A stretch of DNA of 64,000 nt from contig DASWCZ010000028.1 of the NCBI GenBank assembly GCA_036395755.1, forward strand, positions 1 to 64,000, given 5' to 3'. Numbering within the stretch: the stretch's first letter is position 1; every line of letters starts with the position of its first letter. The translations under genes were made by a program, and so were the position numbers. The notes under the pieces are model-generated. The model saw nothing but the letters and a program-made list of their open reading frames with translations, did not search any database and had not been told where the DNA came from. Below, piece by piece: positions 38,498 to 46,892 of this stretch. Source of the stretch: Gp7-AA6 sp036395755. GTDB taxonomy: Bacteria; Acidobacteriota; Thermoanaerobaculia; UBA5066; Gp7-AA6.

Positions 38498-40840
38498 ATG
38501 TACTTCTGGCCGGGCGTCGCCGCGATCTGGGCCGCGCTTCTCTTCGGGCTGGCTTCTCTCGTCGCGTACGTCCGCGTGGACCGGGGCCGAAGCGACCTTC
38601 TCGCTTTCGCCCGCAGTGCCTACGCCGCCTTCGCGACGTCGATAGTCGCGTCGAGCGCTGTGCTGCTGGCACTCCTCCTGCAGCACCGCTTCGACGTCTC
38701 TTACGTCAACTCCTACTCGAGCCGCGATCTCCCGCTCCACTTCCTCGTCTCGACCCTGTGGGCGGGACAGGAGGGCTCGTTCCTTCTCTGGTGCTTCTGG
38801 GGAGCCTTGATCGGGCTGGTCGTCTGGCGGAGCGCGAAAGAGCAGGAAGCGCCGGTCATGATCGTCTACCTCGCGACCTTTCTTGGGCTAGTCGCGATCC
38901 TCTGCAAGCAGTCTCCCTTTAAGCTCCTGCCTCCGCCCGTTCCCGAAGATGGAGTGGGGCTGAACCCACTCCTCCAGGATCCCTGGATGGTGATTCACCC
39001 GCCCGTGATGTTCCTCGGCTTCGCGTCCCTCTCGGTCCCCTTCTCGTTCGCGATTGCTGCGCTGTGGAAAAAGCGGTGGGACGGCTGGGTCACGCGCGCG
39101 ATCCCGTGGGCGCTCCTGACCTTCGTGACGCTCGGGACGGCGATCCTGATGGGCGGCTACTGGGCTTACAAGACGCTCGGGTGGGGAGGCTACTGGGGCT
39201 GGGATCCCGTCGAGAACACGAGCCTCGTCCCGTGGCTCTTCACCGCCGCGCTCGTCCACGGGATGTTTCTCCAGCGGGTGCGGCAGCGCCACCGCAAGAT
39301 CAACCTGATCCTCGCCTGCTCTGCATTCGCGACCATCCTCTACGGCACGTTCCTGACGCGCTCGGGCGTTCTCGCCGATTTCTCGGTCCACTCGTTCATC
39401 GACCTCGGAATCACCGGCTGGCTCGTCGGGATCCTGGTTGCCTTCGTCGCTCTCTCGATCGGTCTGATCGCGATCCGGTGGCGGTCGATTCCCGTTCTCG
39501 CCGAAGAGGAGCCGGGACTGCTCTCGCGGGGCGTCCTCTTCATTCTGGGAATCGCGTCCTTCTGCGCGCTCGCTTTCGTGATCCTGCTCGGAACATCCGC
39601 GCCGCTCCTGACGAGGCTGTCCGGCAATCCCTCGCAGGTGCAGACCTCCTTCTACGCAAGGACCGCGACGCCGGCCGCGCTCCTGCTGCTCGTCCTCTCA
39701 GGGCTCGTCCCGTTCGTCTCGTGGAAGGCTGCGTCCGCCCGGGAGCTTCTCGGCAACGCCCTCCGATCGCTGGCGGTGGGCGCGGGCGTGGTTCTCCTCG
39801 CTCTCGTGCTCGGCGCCCGCGATCCAGCGAGCCTCGTGCTCCTCTTCGCATCCGGCTTCGGAGCGGACATGAACCTCCGAGCCGTCCTGCGCAAGGCGAA
39901 AAACGGGAAGCTCGGCGGCGCCGGCGGATATCTCGCCCACGTCGGCGTCGGCATCATGCTCGCCGGCATCGTGGTCTCCGGCGTCTACGCCCGCTCGCAG
40001 AGGGTCACTCTCGTGCGAGACCGGCCGACGAAAGTGGGCGACGAGACCCTGACGTTCCTGCGCGTGGTGCCGGGAACCGCGACCCGCAAGCAGGCGATGG
40101 AGATTCGCGTCGAGACGGCCGCTAAGAAAGTCGGATATGCCTATCCGAAGATGTATCTGAACACGAAGACGGGGCAGCTCATGGCGAATCCGGCGATCCG
40201 GCGCTCGGCGGTGCTCGACGACTACATCTCACCGCAGCAGTACGACCCGGGCCAGGCGGAGCGGATCGGCCGCGACGTGCAGCTCGCGAAGGGGACGACG
40301 ACGAGCGTCGAGGGAACCGGCTTCACTTTCCGCGAGTTCAACGCCGACCGCTCCGCGATGTTCCGGGGCGGAAAGGAAATCCTGGTTCTGACCGAGCTCA
40401 CGATCACGCCCCCCGACGGCACGAAGCACGACGCGACGCTCCGCTTCGTCTACCACATGGATCGGGGCGAGCCGGAAGCGCCGGAGCTCGAGATCCCCGG
40501 ACGCCCGGGAGCCTTCATGAAGGTACTGGCGGTGTCGCCCTCCGACGGCTCCGTCGTCCTTCGCCTGCGGGGTCTCTCGAAAGACCCCGGCGCGGAGCAC
40601 CAGGCCGCGACGCACGAGTCGCTCTCCGTCGAAGTCACCCGGAAGCCCTTGATCAACCTCGTATGGGGCGGCTTCTACGTGATGATGGGCGGAGGTCTGC
40701 TCGCCCTCTACAAGCGCGCCCGGGAGGCCCGCCGCACCGTCGTCATCGCGGAAGGCTCGCCCGGAAAAACGAGCCTGCCCCTGCCGACCGCCAGCCGCCC
40801 CGTCCCGACACCCGGCTCGAGCCTCCCGACCGAAGCCTGA
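38498..40840 (+). CDS. ccmF: cytochrome c heme lyase subunit CcmF
   Basis: A 780-residue, multi-pass membrane protein. The WWD domain is 'YKTLGWGGYWGWDPVENTSLVPWLFTAALVHGMFL'; 'PLHFLVSTLWAGQEGSFLLWCFW' and 'DPWMVIHPPVMFLGFASLSVPF' carry typical heme-ligand histidines; 'TFLTRSGVLADFSVHSF' is a further hallmark. A large periplasmic domain follows (about 500-700), then a final helix and a proline-rich tail. The ATG at 38498 is 15 nt after ccmE. It joins heme to apocytochrome CxxCH motifs. No ccmG or ccmH follows. Confidence 0.96.
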   Translation: MYFWPGVAAIWAALLFGLASLVAYVRVDRGRSDLLAFARSAYAAFATSIVASSAVLLALLLQHRFDVSYVNSYSSRDLPLHFLVSTLWAGQEGSFLLWCFWGALIGLVVWRSAKEQEAPVMIVYLATFLGLVAILCKQSPFKLLPPPVPEDGVGLNPLLQDPWMVIHPPVMFLGFASLSVPFSFAIAALWKKRWDGWVTRAIPWALLTFVTLGTAILMGGYWAYKTLGWGGYWGWDPVENTSLVPWLFTAALVHGMFLQRVRQRHRKINLILACSAFATILYGTFLTRSGVLADFSVHSFIDLGITGWLVGILVAFVALSIGLIAIRWRSIPVLAEEEPGLLSRGVLFILGIASFCALAFVILLGTSAPLLTRLSGNPSQVQTSFYARTATPAALLLLVLSGLVPFVSWKAASARELLGNALRSLAVGAGVVLLALVLGARDPASLVLLFASGFGADMNLRAVLRKAKNGKLGGAGGYLAHVGVGIMLAGIVVSGVYARSQRVTLVRDRPTKVGDETLTFLRVVPGTATRKQAMEIRVETAAKKVGYAYPKMYLNTKTGQLMANPAIRRSAVLDDYISPQQYDPGQAERIGRDVQLAKGTTTSVEGTGFTFREFNADRSAMFRGGKEILVLTELTITPPDGTKHDATLRFVYHMDRGEPEAPELEIPGRPGAFMKVLAVSPSDGSVVLRLRGLSKDPGAEHQAATHESLSVEVTRKPLINLVWGGFYVMMGGGLLALYKRAREARRTVVIAEGSPGKTSLPLPTASRPVPTPGSSLPTEA

Positions 40841-40990
40841 CGCTCGCCCCGAAGCGAGCCGCGCGCGCCGGCCGCGCGCTCATCCATTGGGAGCCCTTCG
40901 GGCGAAAGGAGATCGGCGCCGGAACGGATCCTGCAACGCTGTTCTTTCGGACATGACGTGTTGCGGAAAATCTTCCACGAGGTATTTGCC

Positions 40991-41731
40991 ATGAAGACGA
41001 AAGTGCTCGTTCTCGCAGTTTTCCTGCTCGGCTTGCTCGCCCTTGCAGTCGCCGGCCAGACGGCGGCGTTCAAGCGGGTCGGGCCGATCCCCGTCGCGAC
41101 GGCCTCGAAGACCATCACGATCGCCGGTTCCGGCAACCAGATCGTCATCCTTCGAGGAGATCTCGAAGCCGCGAAGGCCGCCGCCATGGCCTCCCGCGCC
41201 ACCGTCTTCGTTTCCGCAAGATTGGCTCTCGCGCCGGGTCAGGTCGTCTTTCTCGGTTCGACCAGCCCGGCAACGTCGTCGACTCCGGTCGACACGGTGG
41301 TCGTCTCTCCGCGCGCGGGGGCGGCCGTCAGGCCGTTAAGCGCCACGATCGAGCAACAGGTATTCCCCGGCGATCTCGTCCGGGCGACCCCGGGCCCGGG
41401 CGGTCTGACCGACCAGACGGGCGGCTTCGTCATCGGCCCCAACGGGTTCCCGATCCCCGTGACGACGGCGGCTCAAAGCGCGCCCGCGCTCGCGATCGGA
41501 CCCAACGGCTTCCCGACTCTCGGCTCGCCGACCGCCACGGTCCCGATCGACACGAACGGCTTCCCGGCGGCGACGGGCGCGGCGTTCACGCAGACGAGCC
41601 CGACCACGGCAGGCTCCGCGACCACCATCGTCGTCCCGGCGAGCGCGCGGACTTCGTCCGGCGGGGCGACCGCAGCGACGCTCGGCGCCTCCGGCACCGT
41701 GGCATCGGCAATGGCGTCGTCGCCGCGGTAA
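40991..41731 (+). CDS. secreted protein with GPNGFP repeats, unknown function
   Basis: A 246-residue protein from ATG 40991 (signal peptide VLVLAVFLLGLLALAVAGQ). An upstream TTG at 40958 is possible but would spoil the signal peptide. The middle has a globular look; the second half contains 'IGPNGFPIP', 'IGPNGFPTL' and 'IDTNGFPAA', spaced about 22 residues, then a Ser/Thr/Ala-rich tail. The stretch 'GQVVFLGSTSPATSSTP' resembles 'GEVIVLGATGEHGASSTP' in the protein at 48173. Function unknown; probably extracellular or envelope-associated. Confidence 0.72.
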   Translation: MKTKVLVLAVFLLGLLALAVAGQTAAFKRVGPIPVATASKTITIAGSGNQIVILRGDLEAAKAAAMASRATVFVSARLALAPGQVVFLGSTSPATSSTPVDTVVVSPRAGAAVRPLSATIEQQVFPGDLVRATPGPGGLTDQTGGFVIGPNGFPIPVTTAAQSAPALAIGPNGFPTLGSPTATVPIDTNGFPAATGAAFTQTSPTTAGSATTIVVPASARTSSGGATAATLGASGTVASAMASSPR

Positions 41732-41743
41732 CGAGAATTGCCT

Positions 41744-41771
41744 GGGGGACAGGTTCCACGAACCTGCACCC
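41744..41771. repeat. palindromic GGGGACAGG/CCTGCACCC repeat, copy 2
   Basis: CAGGTTC (41750-41756) pairs with GAACCTG (41760-41766), flanked by GGGGGA and CACCC. It lies 13 nt past the stop of the GPNGFP protein gene, between convergent genes. Confidence 0.85.
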
Positions 41772-41787
41772 AACACCTTGGCCGCTC

Positions 41788-42516
41788 TCAGATCTCGAGA
41801 GTCAGGCCGTCCCACGCGGGCGTGACTTCGCACTCGGCGAAGCGCTCGGAAGCGAGCTTCCCGAGCGCCTCCGCGAGAGCCTCCTCCCCCATCTCGATCG
41901 GTCCCTTTCCGAAATGCGAAAAGACCGCCCGCCGGATCCCATACTTCGCGAGCCAGCCGAGCTGGGCGCGCATGGTGGTGTGGCCGAGAAGAGCGCCGCT
42001 CGGATGGCGTCGCACGAGCGAGCCCTTGAGAGTCGAGCCGTCGCCGACGTAGACGTCCGCGCCCGAGAGCGCGTCTTCCGGGCTCTCGAAAGACACGATG
42101 TCGCCCGAGTAGACGAGAACGCGGCTGGAGATCTCCAGCCGCGCGGCGACGCACGGACAGCGGACGGAGTGGACCACCGGAAACGCCGTCAGGCGAAGGG
42201 GACCCACGGAGACGCGTTTCCCCGGTTCGAGAATCACGCGGTTAAGGATCGGGAACTTCTCCGTCAGAGAGTGGGTGATCTCCGACGCGTAAAGAGTGGC
42301 AGAGGTTCCTTCCTCCAGCCCCCAGGAGTGGTCGGGGTGTGCATGGGAAACGAAGATCGCGTCGGGGCGGATTTTCTCGAGCAGCCCCCGGCGGTTCTCG
42401 CCGAAGTCACAGAGGACGCGGAATCCCTCCGCCTCGACCGTGAAGGCGGAGTGGCCGGAGTGCTCCGGCGACGACTCCTCGACGTAACCTTTCGTGCCGT
42501 AGAAGTGGAGGCGCAC
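41788..42516 (-). CDS. metallo-beta-lactamase-fold hydrolase
   Basis: A 242-residue hydrolase. 'HFYGTKGYVEESSPEHSGHSAFTVEAEGFRVLCDFGE' opens the fold and 'IFVSHAHPDHSWGL' is the HxHxDH zinc motif; 'VHSVRCPCVAARLEISSRVLVYSGDI' and 'LGHTTMRAQLGW' carry later ligands. The set resembles ribonuclease-Z-like phosphodiesterases more than lactamases, but the substrate is unknown. Two starts are possible: GTG 42516, chosen because it begins at the conserved core, and ATG 42531, which lies in the end of a dispersed repeat. Confidence 0.85.
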   Translation of the reverse strand: MRLHFYGTKGYVEESSPEHSGHSAFTVEAEGFRVLCDFGENRRGLLEKIRPDAIFVSHAHPDHSWGLEEGTSATLYASEITHSLTEKFPILNRVILEPGKRVSVGPLRLTAFPVVHSVRCPCVAARLEISSRVLVYSGDIVSFESPEDALSGADVYVGDGSTLKGSLVRRHPSGALLGHTTMRAQLGWLAKYGIRRAVFSHFGKGPIEMGEEALAEALGKLASERFAECEVTPAWDGLTLEI

Positions 42517-42526
42517 GAAGCCTATT

Positions 42527-42671
42527 GTCATCCCGAGCGAAGCGAGGGACCTGACCGCGTCGCGGTCATCCTGAGCGAAGCGAAGGGTCTCAGCCGTCAA
42601 AGGAGCAGATCCTTCGTCGCTACGCTCCTCAGGACAACGGATTCCTCGTCGCTTCACTCCTCGGAATGACA
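42527..42671. repeat. dispersed TCATCCCGAG-type repeat element, composite
   Basis: TGTCATCCCGAGCGAAGCGA (42527) starts and GGAATGACA (42663-42671) ends the element; inside are TCATCCTGAGCGAAGCGAAG and two CTTCGTCGCT(A/T)C-type units in the other orientation. It fills the gap between two divergently read hydrolase genes. Other copies: 7151 and 29377. Confidence 0.8.
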
Positions 42672-42681
42672 CGATTCCGCG

Positions 42682-43521
42682 ATGAGGTTCGGGAAGCTCG
42701 AGCTCGACATCGTGCGCGGTTCCGGCTTTCGCCTGGACGGCGGGGCGATGTTCGGGGTCGTTCCAAAGGTCCTCTGGGAGAAAAAGTTCCCGGCCGACGA
42801 GCGAAACCGGATCGGGCTCGCGACGAACTGTCTCCTCGTGCGGGGGGGCGGCTACACCGCTTTGATCGAGAGCGGCCTGGGCGAGAAGTGGGACGAGAAA
42901 TTCCGGCGGATGTACGCGATCGACGGCTCGAGGTCGATCGCCGGAGGGCTGGCGCAGCTGGGCGTCAGTCCCGAAGACGTCGATGCGCTGATCCTCTCGC
43001 ACCTCCACTTCGACCACGCCGGCGGCGCGACGCGGCTCGAGGGAGGCCGCGCGATCCCGGCCTTCGGGAACGCGACCGTTTTCGTCCAGGCGGAGGAGCT
43101 CTCGCACGCGCGGGCGCCGAACGAGCGGGACCGGGCGTCCTACCGCCGCGAAGACTGGGAGGCATGCGCGGATGCGGGGCGCATCGAGGCAATCTCGGGC
43201 GAAGTCGAGGTCCGTCCGGGACTGACGGTCGTTCCGGTCCGCGGTCACAACGCGGGAATGCAGGCGATCCGGATCGACTCGGAGGGGCGGACCGCCTTCT
43301 ACTTCTCCGACGCGCTGCCGACGACCGCCCACGTCCCGATCCCCTGGATCATGGGCTACGACCTCTATCCCGTGGACTTGATCGAGAACAAGAAGAGACT
43401 TCTCGAGCGCGCCGTCGGGGAAAAGTGGTTGTGCGTGTTCGAGCACGACCCGAACGTGCCGTGGGGCCGGATCATGGAAGACGGTGATGGGAATCGGCGG
43501 GTCGAGCCGATGGCGTTCTAG
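42682..43521 (+). CDS. metallo-beta-lactamase-fold hydrolase
   Basis: A 279-residue protein. The zinc motif is 'LILSHLHFDHAGGA' (HxHxDH); 'VPVRGHNAGMQAIRI' holds the next histidine, 'FYFSDALPTTAHV' the bridging aspartate, and 'CVFEHDPNVPWGRI' the last histidine. The open 'GGAMFGVVPKVLWEKKFPADERNRIGLATNCLLV' resembles lactonase-type family members. The substrate is unknown; a quorum-signal lactone is only one option. It is not homologous in detail to the neighbour at 41788. Confidence 0.9.
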   Translation: MRFGKLELDIVRGSGFRLDGGAMFGVVPKVLWEKKFPADERNRIGLATNCLLVRGGGYTALIESGLGEKWDEKFRRMYAIDGSRSIAGGLAQLGVSPEDVDALILSHLHFDHAGGATRLEGGRAIPAFGNATVFVQAEELSHARAPNERDRASYRREDWEACADAGRIEAISGEVEVRPGLTVVPVRGHNAGMQAIRIDSEGRTAFYFSDALPTTAHVPIPWIMGYDLYPVDLIENKKRLLERAVGEKWLCVFEHDPNVPWGRIMEDGDGNRRVEPMAF

Positions 43522-43524
43522 CTG

Positions 43525-43660
43525 TCAGTTCTCAAGAGGTTGTTCACGGAGGCGTTGAGCTGGGGTGCGTTTGTTGAGAGCGGCATGTCGTCTCCTGAGA
43601 TTGTAGTGGTTGAGGTAGCGAGGGAGCCGGTCGGTTCTTTGGATCGTAGAGCGCCCGGAG
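43525..43660 (-). pseudogene. C-terminal remnant of an IS481/IS3-type transposase
   Basis: The last about 38 residues of this minus-strand frame, 'RTDRLPRYLNHYNLRRRH' followed by 'AALNKRTPAQRLRE', match the C-terminal end of the integrase core of IS481-like transposases (..LP.WL..YN..RPH..L...TP..RL). No catalytic DDE region, no start and no terminal repeats are seen; upstream sequence in this frame does not look like protein. It is a decayed fragment. Confidence 0.65.
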
Positions 43661-43753
43661 CGAGCGCTCGATCTCCTCGCAAAGGGCAGAGAGAATTTCG
43701 ACCTCGACGCGATCTTGCGGTCGGCCCGCGCGCGCTTCAATCGAACGAGGTCT

Positions 43754-44926
43754 TCAGATCTCCCGGAGCGCGGAGGTGATCTTCAACCGCGCCGCCCGTG
43801 CCGCGGGAAAGAAGCCGCCGAAGAGGCCCATCGCGAGCGAGAAGGCGAGACCGCCGGCGATCAAGGGCGGCGTCAGCCGGAAGTTGAAGAGGATCTCCGA
43901 AAAGGTGCGGAAGTTCATCGTCCCGGTCGGCTTGGTAATGACCACGTTGAACAGGATGAACGCGAGAGCCGTCCCGAGAATCCCCCCGATCAGACAGAGA
44001 AGGAGTGCTTCCAGAATGAACGAGACGAGGACCGACCGCCTCGAGAACCCGATCGCCCGGAGAGTCCCGATCTCCCGGATGCGCGCGGAGACCTGTGCGT
44101 ACATCGTGTTCATGGCCCCGAAGGATGCCCCGATCGCGGTGAAGACGCCCACGAGGATCGCGAGGATCTTGATCGGCGCGCCCGTGACCATCTGCTCCTC
44201 GAAGTACTTCTTTTCGGTCTTGCCTTCGAGCTTCAGGCGCTGGTCTCCCTTGACCGCCTCGATGTAGCGCCGAGCGCTCTCGGCATCGGTCGTGCGGACA
44301 TATACGATCGAAAAGATCGGCCGCTTGCTCTGCGCCTGAAGGTCCGCGACATCGGTCCAGATCTCGGAGTCGTAGGCGGAGCCCGAGGCGTCGAAGTAGC
44401 CGACGACCTTCCAGCGATAGCTCCCCGACTTCAGCGTGTCGCCGATCGAGACGCTCGCGATCCGCGACGGAAGGACTTTCGAGACGATCGCCTCGTTCGT
44501 GCCGGGCCGGAACATCCGGCCCTCGACGATCCGGATCGACGGCCGCAGCGCCATCCCGGCCGGAGAGGTTCCGCGAACCTGAACGTTGGTGCTCTTGCCG
44601 TCCGTCTTCGGAATGTTCACCAGCGTCAGGAGCTCGGCAGAGACGAGAGGCTGCCCGCCGCCGTCGCGCTCGATCCCGGGGAGCGAACGGATGAGATCCG
44701 CGGAGTCGCGGGTCACGACGCTCTGCATCTCCGCCTGCGCCCCGACGCGCATCGTGACGACGTTGCGATCCGAGGCGTTGGTCGAAAGGGTCCGCGTGAC
44801 GCCGCTCCAGAGCGACAGCACGAACAGGAAAACCGTGACGACGAGGCAGATGACGAACACCGTCATGGCGGTCGACACCTTCCGCACCAGGAGATTTCGG
44901 AGGTTGTATTTCAGAGGAATGGCCAT
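43754..44926 (-). CDS. FtsX/MacB-type ABC transporter permease
   Basis: A 390-residue permease of the MacB/LolC type: one N-terminal helix (19-40), a periplasmic MacB-PCD-like domain (45-270) and three C-terminal helices with 'GAMNTMYAQVSARIREIGTLRAIGFSRRSVLVSFILEALLLCLIGGILGTALA' and 'FFPAARAARLKITSALR', the coupling-helix signature. It is the last gene of the export operon and is similar to the next permease, so they probably form a heterodimer. Confidence 0.92.
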   Translation of the reverse strand: MAIPLKYNLRNLLVRKVSTAMTVFVICLVVTVFLFVLSLWSGVTRTLSTNASDRNVVTMRVGAQAEMQSVVTRDSADLIRSLPGIERDGGGQPLVSAELLTLVNIPKTDGKSTNVQVRGTSPAGMALRPSIRIVEGRMFRPGTNEAIVSKVLPSRIASVSIGDTLKSGSYRWKVVGYFDASGSAYDSEIWTDVADLQAQSKRPIFSIVYVRTTDAESARRYIEAVKGDQRLKLEGKTEKKYFEEQMVTGAPIKILAILVGVFTAIGASFGAMNTMYAQVSARIREIGTLRAIGFSRRSVLVSFILEALLLCLIGGILGTALAFILFNVVITKPTGTMNFRTFSEILFNFRLTPPLIAGGLAFSLAMGLFGGFFPAARAARLKITSALREI

Positions 44927-44940
44927 TCTTCTCCTGCTGC

Positions 44941-44970
44941 GGATCTGACCCCTGCGGGATCAGACCCGCG
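44941..44970. repeat. imperfect palindrome between the two permease genes
   Basis: TCTGACCCC (44944-44952) and GGGATCAGA (44956-44964) form an imperfect stem with one bulge. It fills much of the 50-nt gap between the permease genes. The arrangement resembles a small REP-like element. Confidence 0.45.
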
Positions 44971-44976
44971 ACTCTT

Positions 44977-46143
44977 TCAAACCACCTGCCGGAGGCCGTC
45001 GACGATGCGGACCTGGGAGGATCGGATCGCCGGGACGAAACCGGCGAGAACTCCGACGCCGACGGAAATCCCGAAGGCGGCGAGCAAAACCTGCCAGGTC
45101 ACCCGGAAGTTGATGAGAAAGGGGGCCATCGGCGTCGTCTGCATTCCCTTCACCATCCCGGGAATGATGACGAACTTCGCCAGGACGACGCCGACGATCC
45201 CCCCGAGAAGAGACATGAGGACGGATTCCGACAGGATGAAGGAGAGGACGTGGGTCCTTCGGAAACCGAGCACGCGCATGACCGAGATCTCCGTCACGCG
45301 CTCGCGCGCCGACATCGCAACGGTGTTGGCGACGATCAGCGTGACGGCGAAGAGGATCACGAGCGAGATCCAGCGGATCAGGCCCTTGATGTTTCCCATC
45401 ATCTCCATGAACTGAGCCTGGAACTGCTTCTCGGTCATCGTCTTGGTCGGCGCGTCGCTGTTCTCGAACATCCGGTCGATCGCCCCGGCGACCCGCGGGA
45501 GGTCTTGCGTCGAAGCGACCTTCATGTAGTAGATCCCGGTCACCCGGTTCGCGCCGAACCATTTCGACTGGTTCAGGTACTCGTTCTGGAAAAAGACGTT
45601 GGACTCGTCGCCCGCGTTGTACTTGCCGATGTAAACCAGGTCGAGCGTGACCGGGATGTAGGTCCCGCGCAGCTGGATGTGATCCCCCTTCTTCCAGCCG
45701 AACTTCTGAACGAGATTTGCCCCCGCGACGAACCCGTTTCGCGTTCCCTTCCATTCGGCATTGACCGCCGGATCGATCGTCGCGTCGTCGAAGATCTTGT
45801 CGAAGAAGTTCTCCGGGTCGGCGGAGAGCTGTCCGAAGAAGTTCTCCGGCCGGTCGTCCTTGTAGACGCCGCCGAACCAGATCTCCGGCGAGACCGCGAC
45901 GACGCCCGGAATCTGCTCGATGCGCTGCCGCTGGGAGAGCGGCAAGAACGACGCCAGGCCCGTGGCGTGCTGGACGACCAGGCGGTTTGCGCCGCGGCCG
46001 CCCGAGGGATCGGCTTCCATCGCATTCAACAACGACACGAGGACGACGATCAGAACCAGTACGAGGACGATCGAGCCGGTCGTCAAGACCGTCCGAGTCT
46101 TCTTTCGGAAGACGTTCTTCCAGATCAGGCGGAAGTACTTCAT
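44977..46143 (-). CDS. FtsX/MacB-type ABC transporter permease
   Basis: A 388-residue permease with an N-terminal helix (19-40), a periplasmic domain and three C-terminal helices. 'VANTVAMSARERVTEISVMRVLGFRRTHVLSFILSESVLMSLLGGIVGVVLA' and 'FVPAIRSSQVRIVDGLRQV' are the usual FtsX motifs. The periplasmic part ('GGVYKDDRPENFFGQLSADPENFFDKIFDD') lacks similarity to characterised MacB in visible motifs. It lies between the ATPase gene and the second permease. Confidence 0.92.
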   Translation of the reverse strand: MKYFRLIWKNVFRKKTRTVLTTGSIVLVLVLIVVLVSLLNAMEADPSGGRGANRLVVQHATGLASFLPLSQRQRIEQIPGVVAVSPEIWFGGVYKDDRPENFFGQLSADPENFFDKIFDDATIDPAVNAEWKGTRNGFVAGANLVQKFGWKKGDHIQLRGTYIPVTLDLVYIGKYNAGDESNVFFQNEYLNQSKWFGANRVTGIYYMKVASTQDLPRVAGAIDRMFENSDAPTKTMTEKQFQAQFMEMMGNIKGLIRWISLVILFAVTLIVANTVAMSARERVTEISVMRVLGFRRTHVLSFILSESVLMSLLGGIVGVVLAKFVIIPGMVKGMQTTPMAPFLINFRVTWQVLLAAFGISVGVGVLAGFVPAIRSSQVRIVDGLRQVV

Positions 46144-46153
46144 GGCCGGCTCC

Positions 46154-46864
46154 TCACACGCGCCGCAGATGCCCGGTCTCGGTGAGCTCGTCGGACTCGA
46201 GAACGCCCTTGTCGAGGTGCACCATCCGGTGGGCGCGCGACGCGGCCTTCGGATCGTGGGTCACCATGAGGATCGTCTTGTGGAACTCCTCGTTCAGCCG
46301 TTTCAACAGGACCAGGATTTCCTCCGCCGACTTCGCGTCGAGGTCGCCGGTGGGCTCGTCCGCCACGAGGATGGTCGGATCCGAGACGATCGCCCGGGCG
46401 ATCGCGACCCGCTGCTCCTGGCCGCCGGAGAGCTGCCGCGGGTAGTGGTCCATCCGGTCAGAGAGAGCGACGATCGAGAGCACGGCCTCGACGTGCCGGC
46501 GCCTCTCGGCCCGGGAGAGCTTCGTCAGGAGCAGCGGGAGCTCGACGTTCTCGAAGGCCGTCAGGACGGGGATCAGGTTGTAGAGCTGAAAGATGAACCC
46601 GATCGTCTGCGAGCGCCACTTGGCGAGCTGCGTCTGCGAGATCGTCGAGATGTCGACGCCTCCGACGAGAATGCGGCCGCGCGTCGACTGATCGATGCCG
46701 GCGATCAGGTTCAGGAGGGTGGTCTTGCCCGAGCCGGACGGACCCATGAGTGCGAGAAACTCGCCCTCCGGGACCTTCAGCGCGATGTCCTTCAGGACCG
46801 GGATCTCGAGCGCGTCCCGGCGGTAGACCTTCTCGACGTGATCGAGGACGATGATGTCGCTCAT
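46154..46864 (-). CDS. LolD/MacB-type ABC transporter ATP-binding protein
   Basis: A 236-residue ATPase: Walker A 'GPSGSGKTTLLNLIAGID', signature 'LSGGQEQRVAIARAI', Walker B 'ILVADEPTGDLD', switch His in 'ILMVTHDPKA'. 'GFIFQLYNLIPVLTAFENVELPLLL' is typical of the LolD/MacB group. ATG 46864 is chosen over earlier codons because the upstream sequence belongs to the adaptor gene. It powers the two permeases. Confidence 0.93.
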   Translation of the reverse strand: MSDIIVLDHVEKVYRRDALEIPVLKDIALKVPEGEFLALMGPSGSGKTTLLNLIAGIDQSTRGRILVGGVDISTISQTQLAKWRSQTIGFIFQLYNLIPVLTAFENVELPLLLTKLSRAERRRHVEAVLSIVALSDRMDHYPRQLSGGQEQRVAIARAIVSDPTILVADEPTGDLDAKSAEEILVLLKRLNEEFHKTILMVTHDPKAASRAHRMVHLDKGVLESDELTETGHLRRV

Positions 46865-46892
46865 TTCTCTTCCTTCCGGGCACGTGCCGAGC

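Noticed and set aside
40841..40957. GC-rich palindrome (GCGCGCGCCGGCCGCGCGC) as terminator of the ccm operon
   Set aside because: It can fold but is not followed by a T-run, so I cannot call it an intrinsic terminator.
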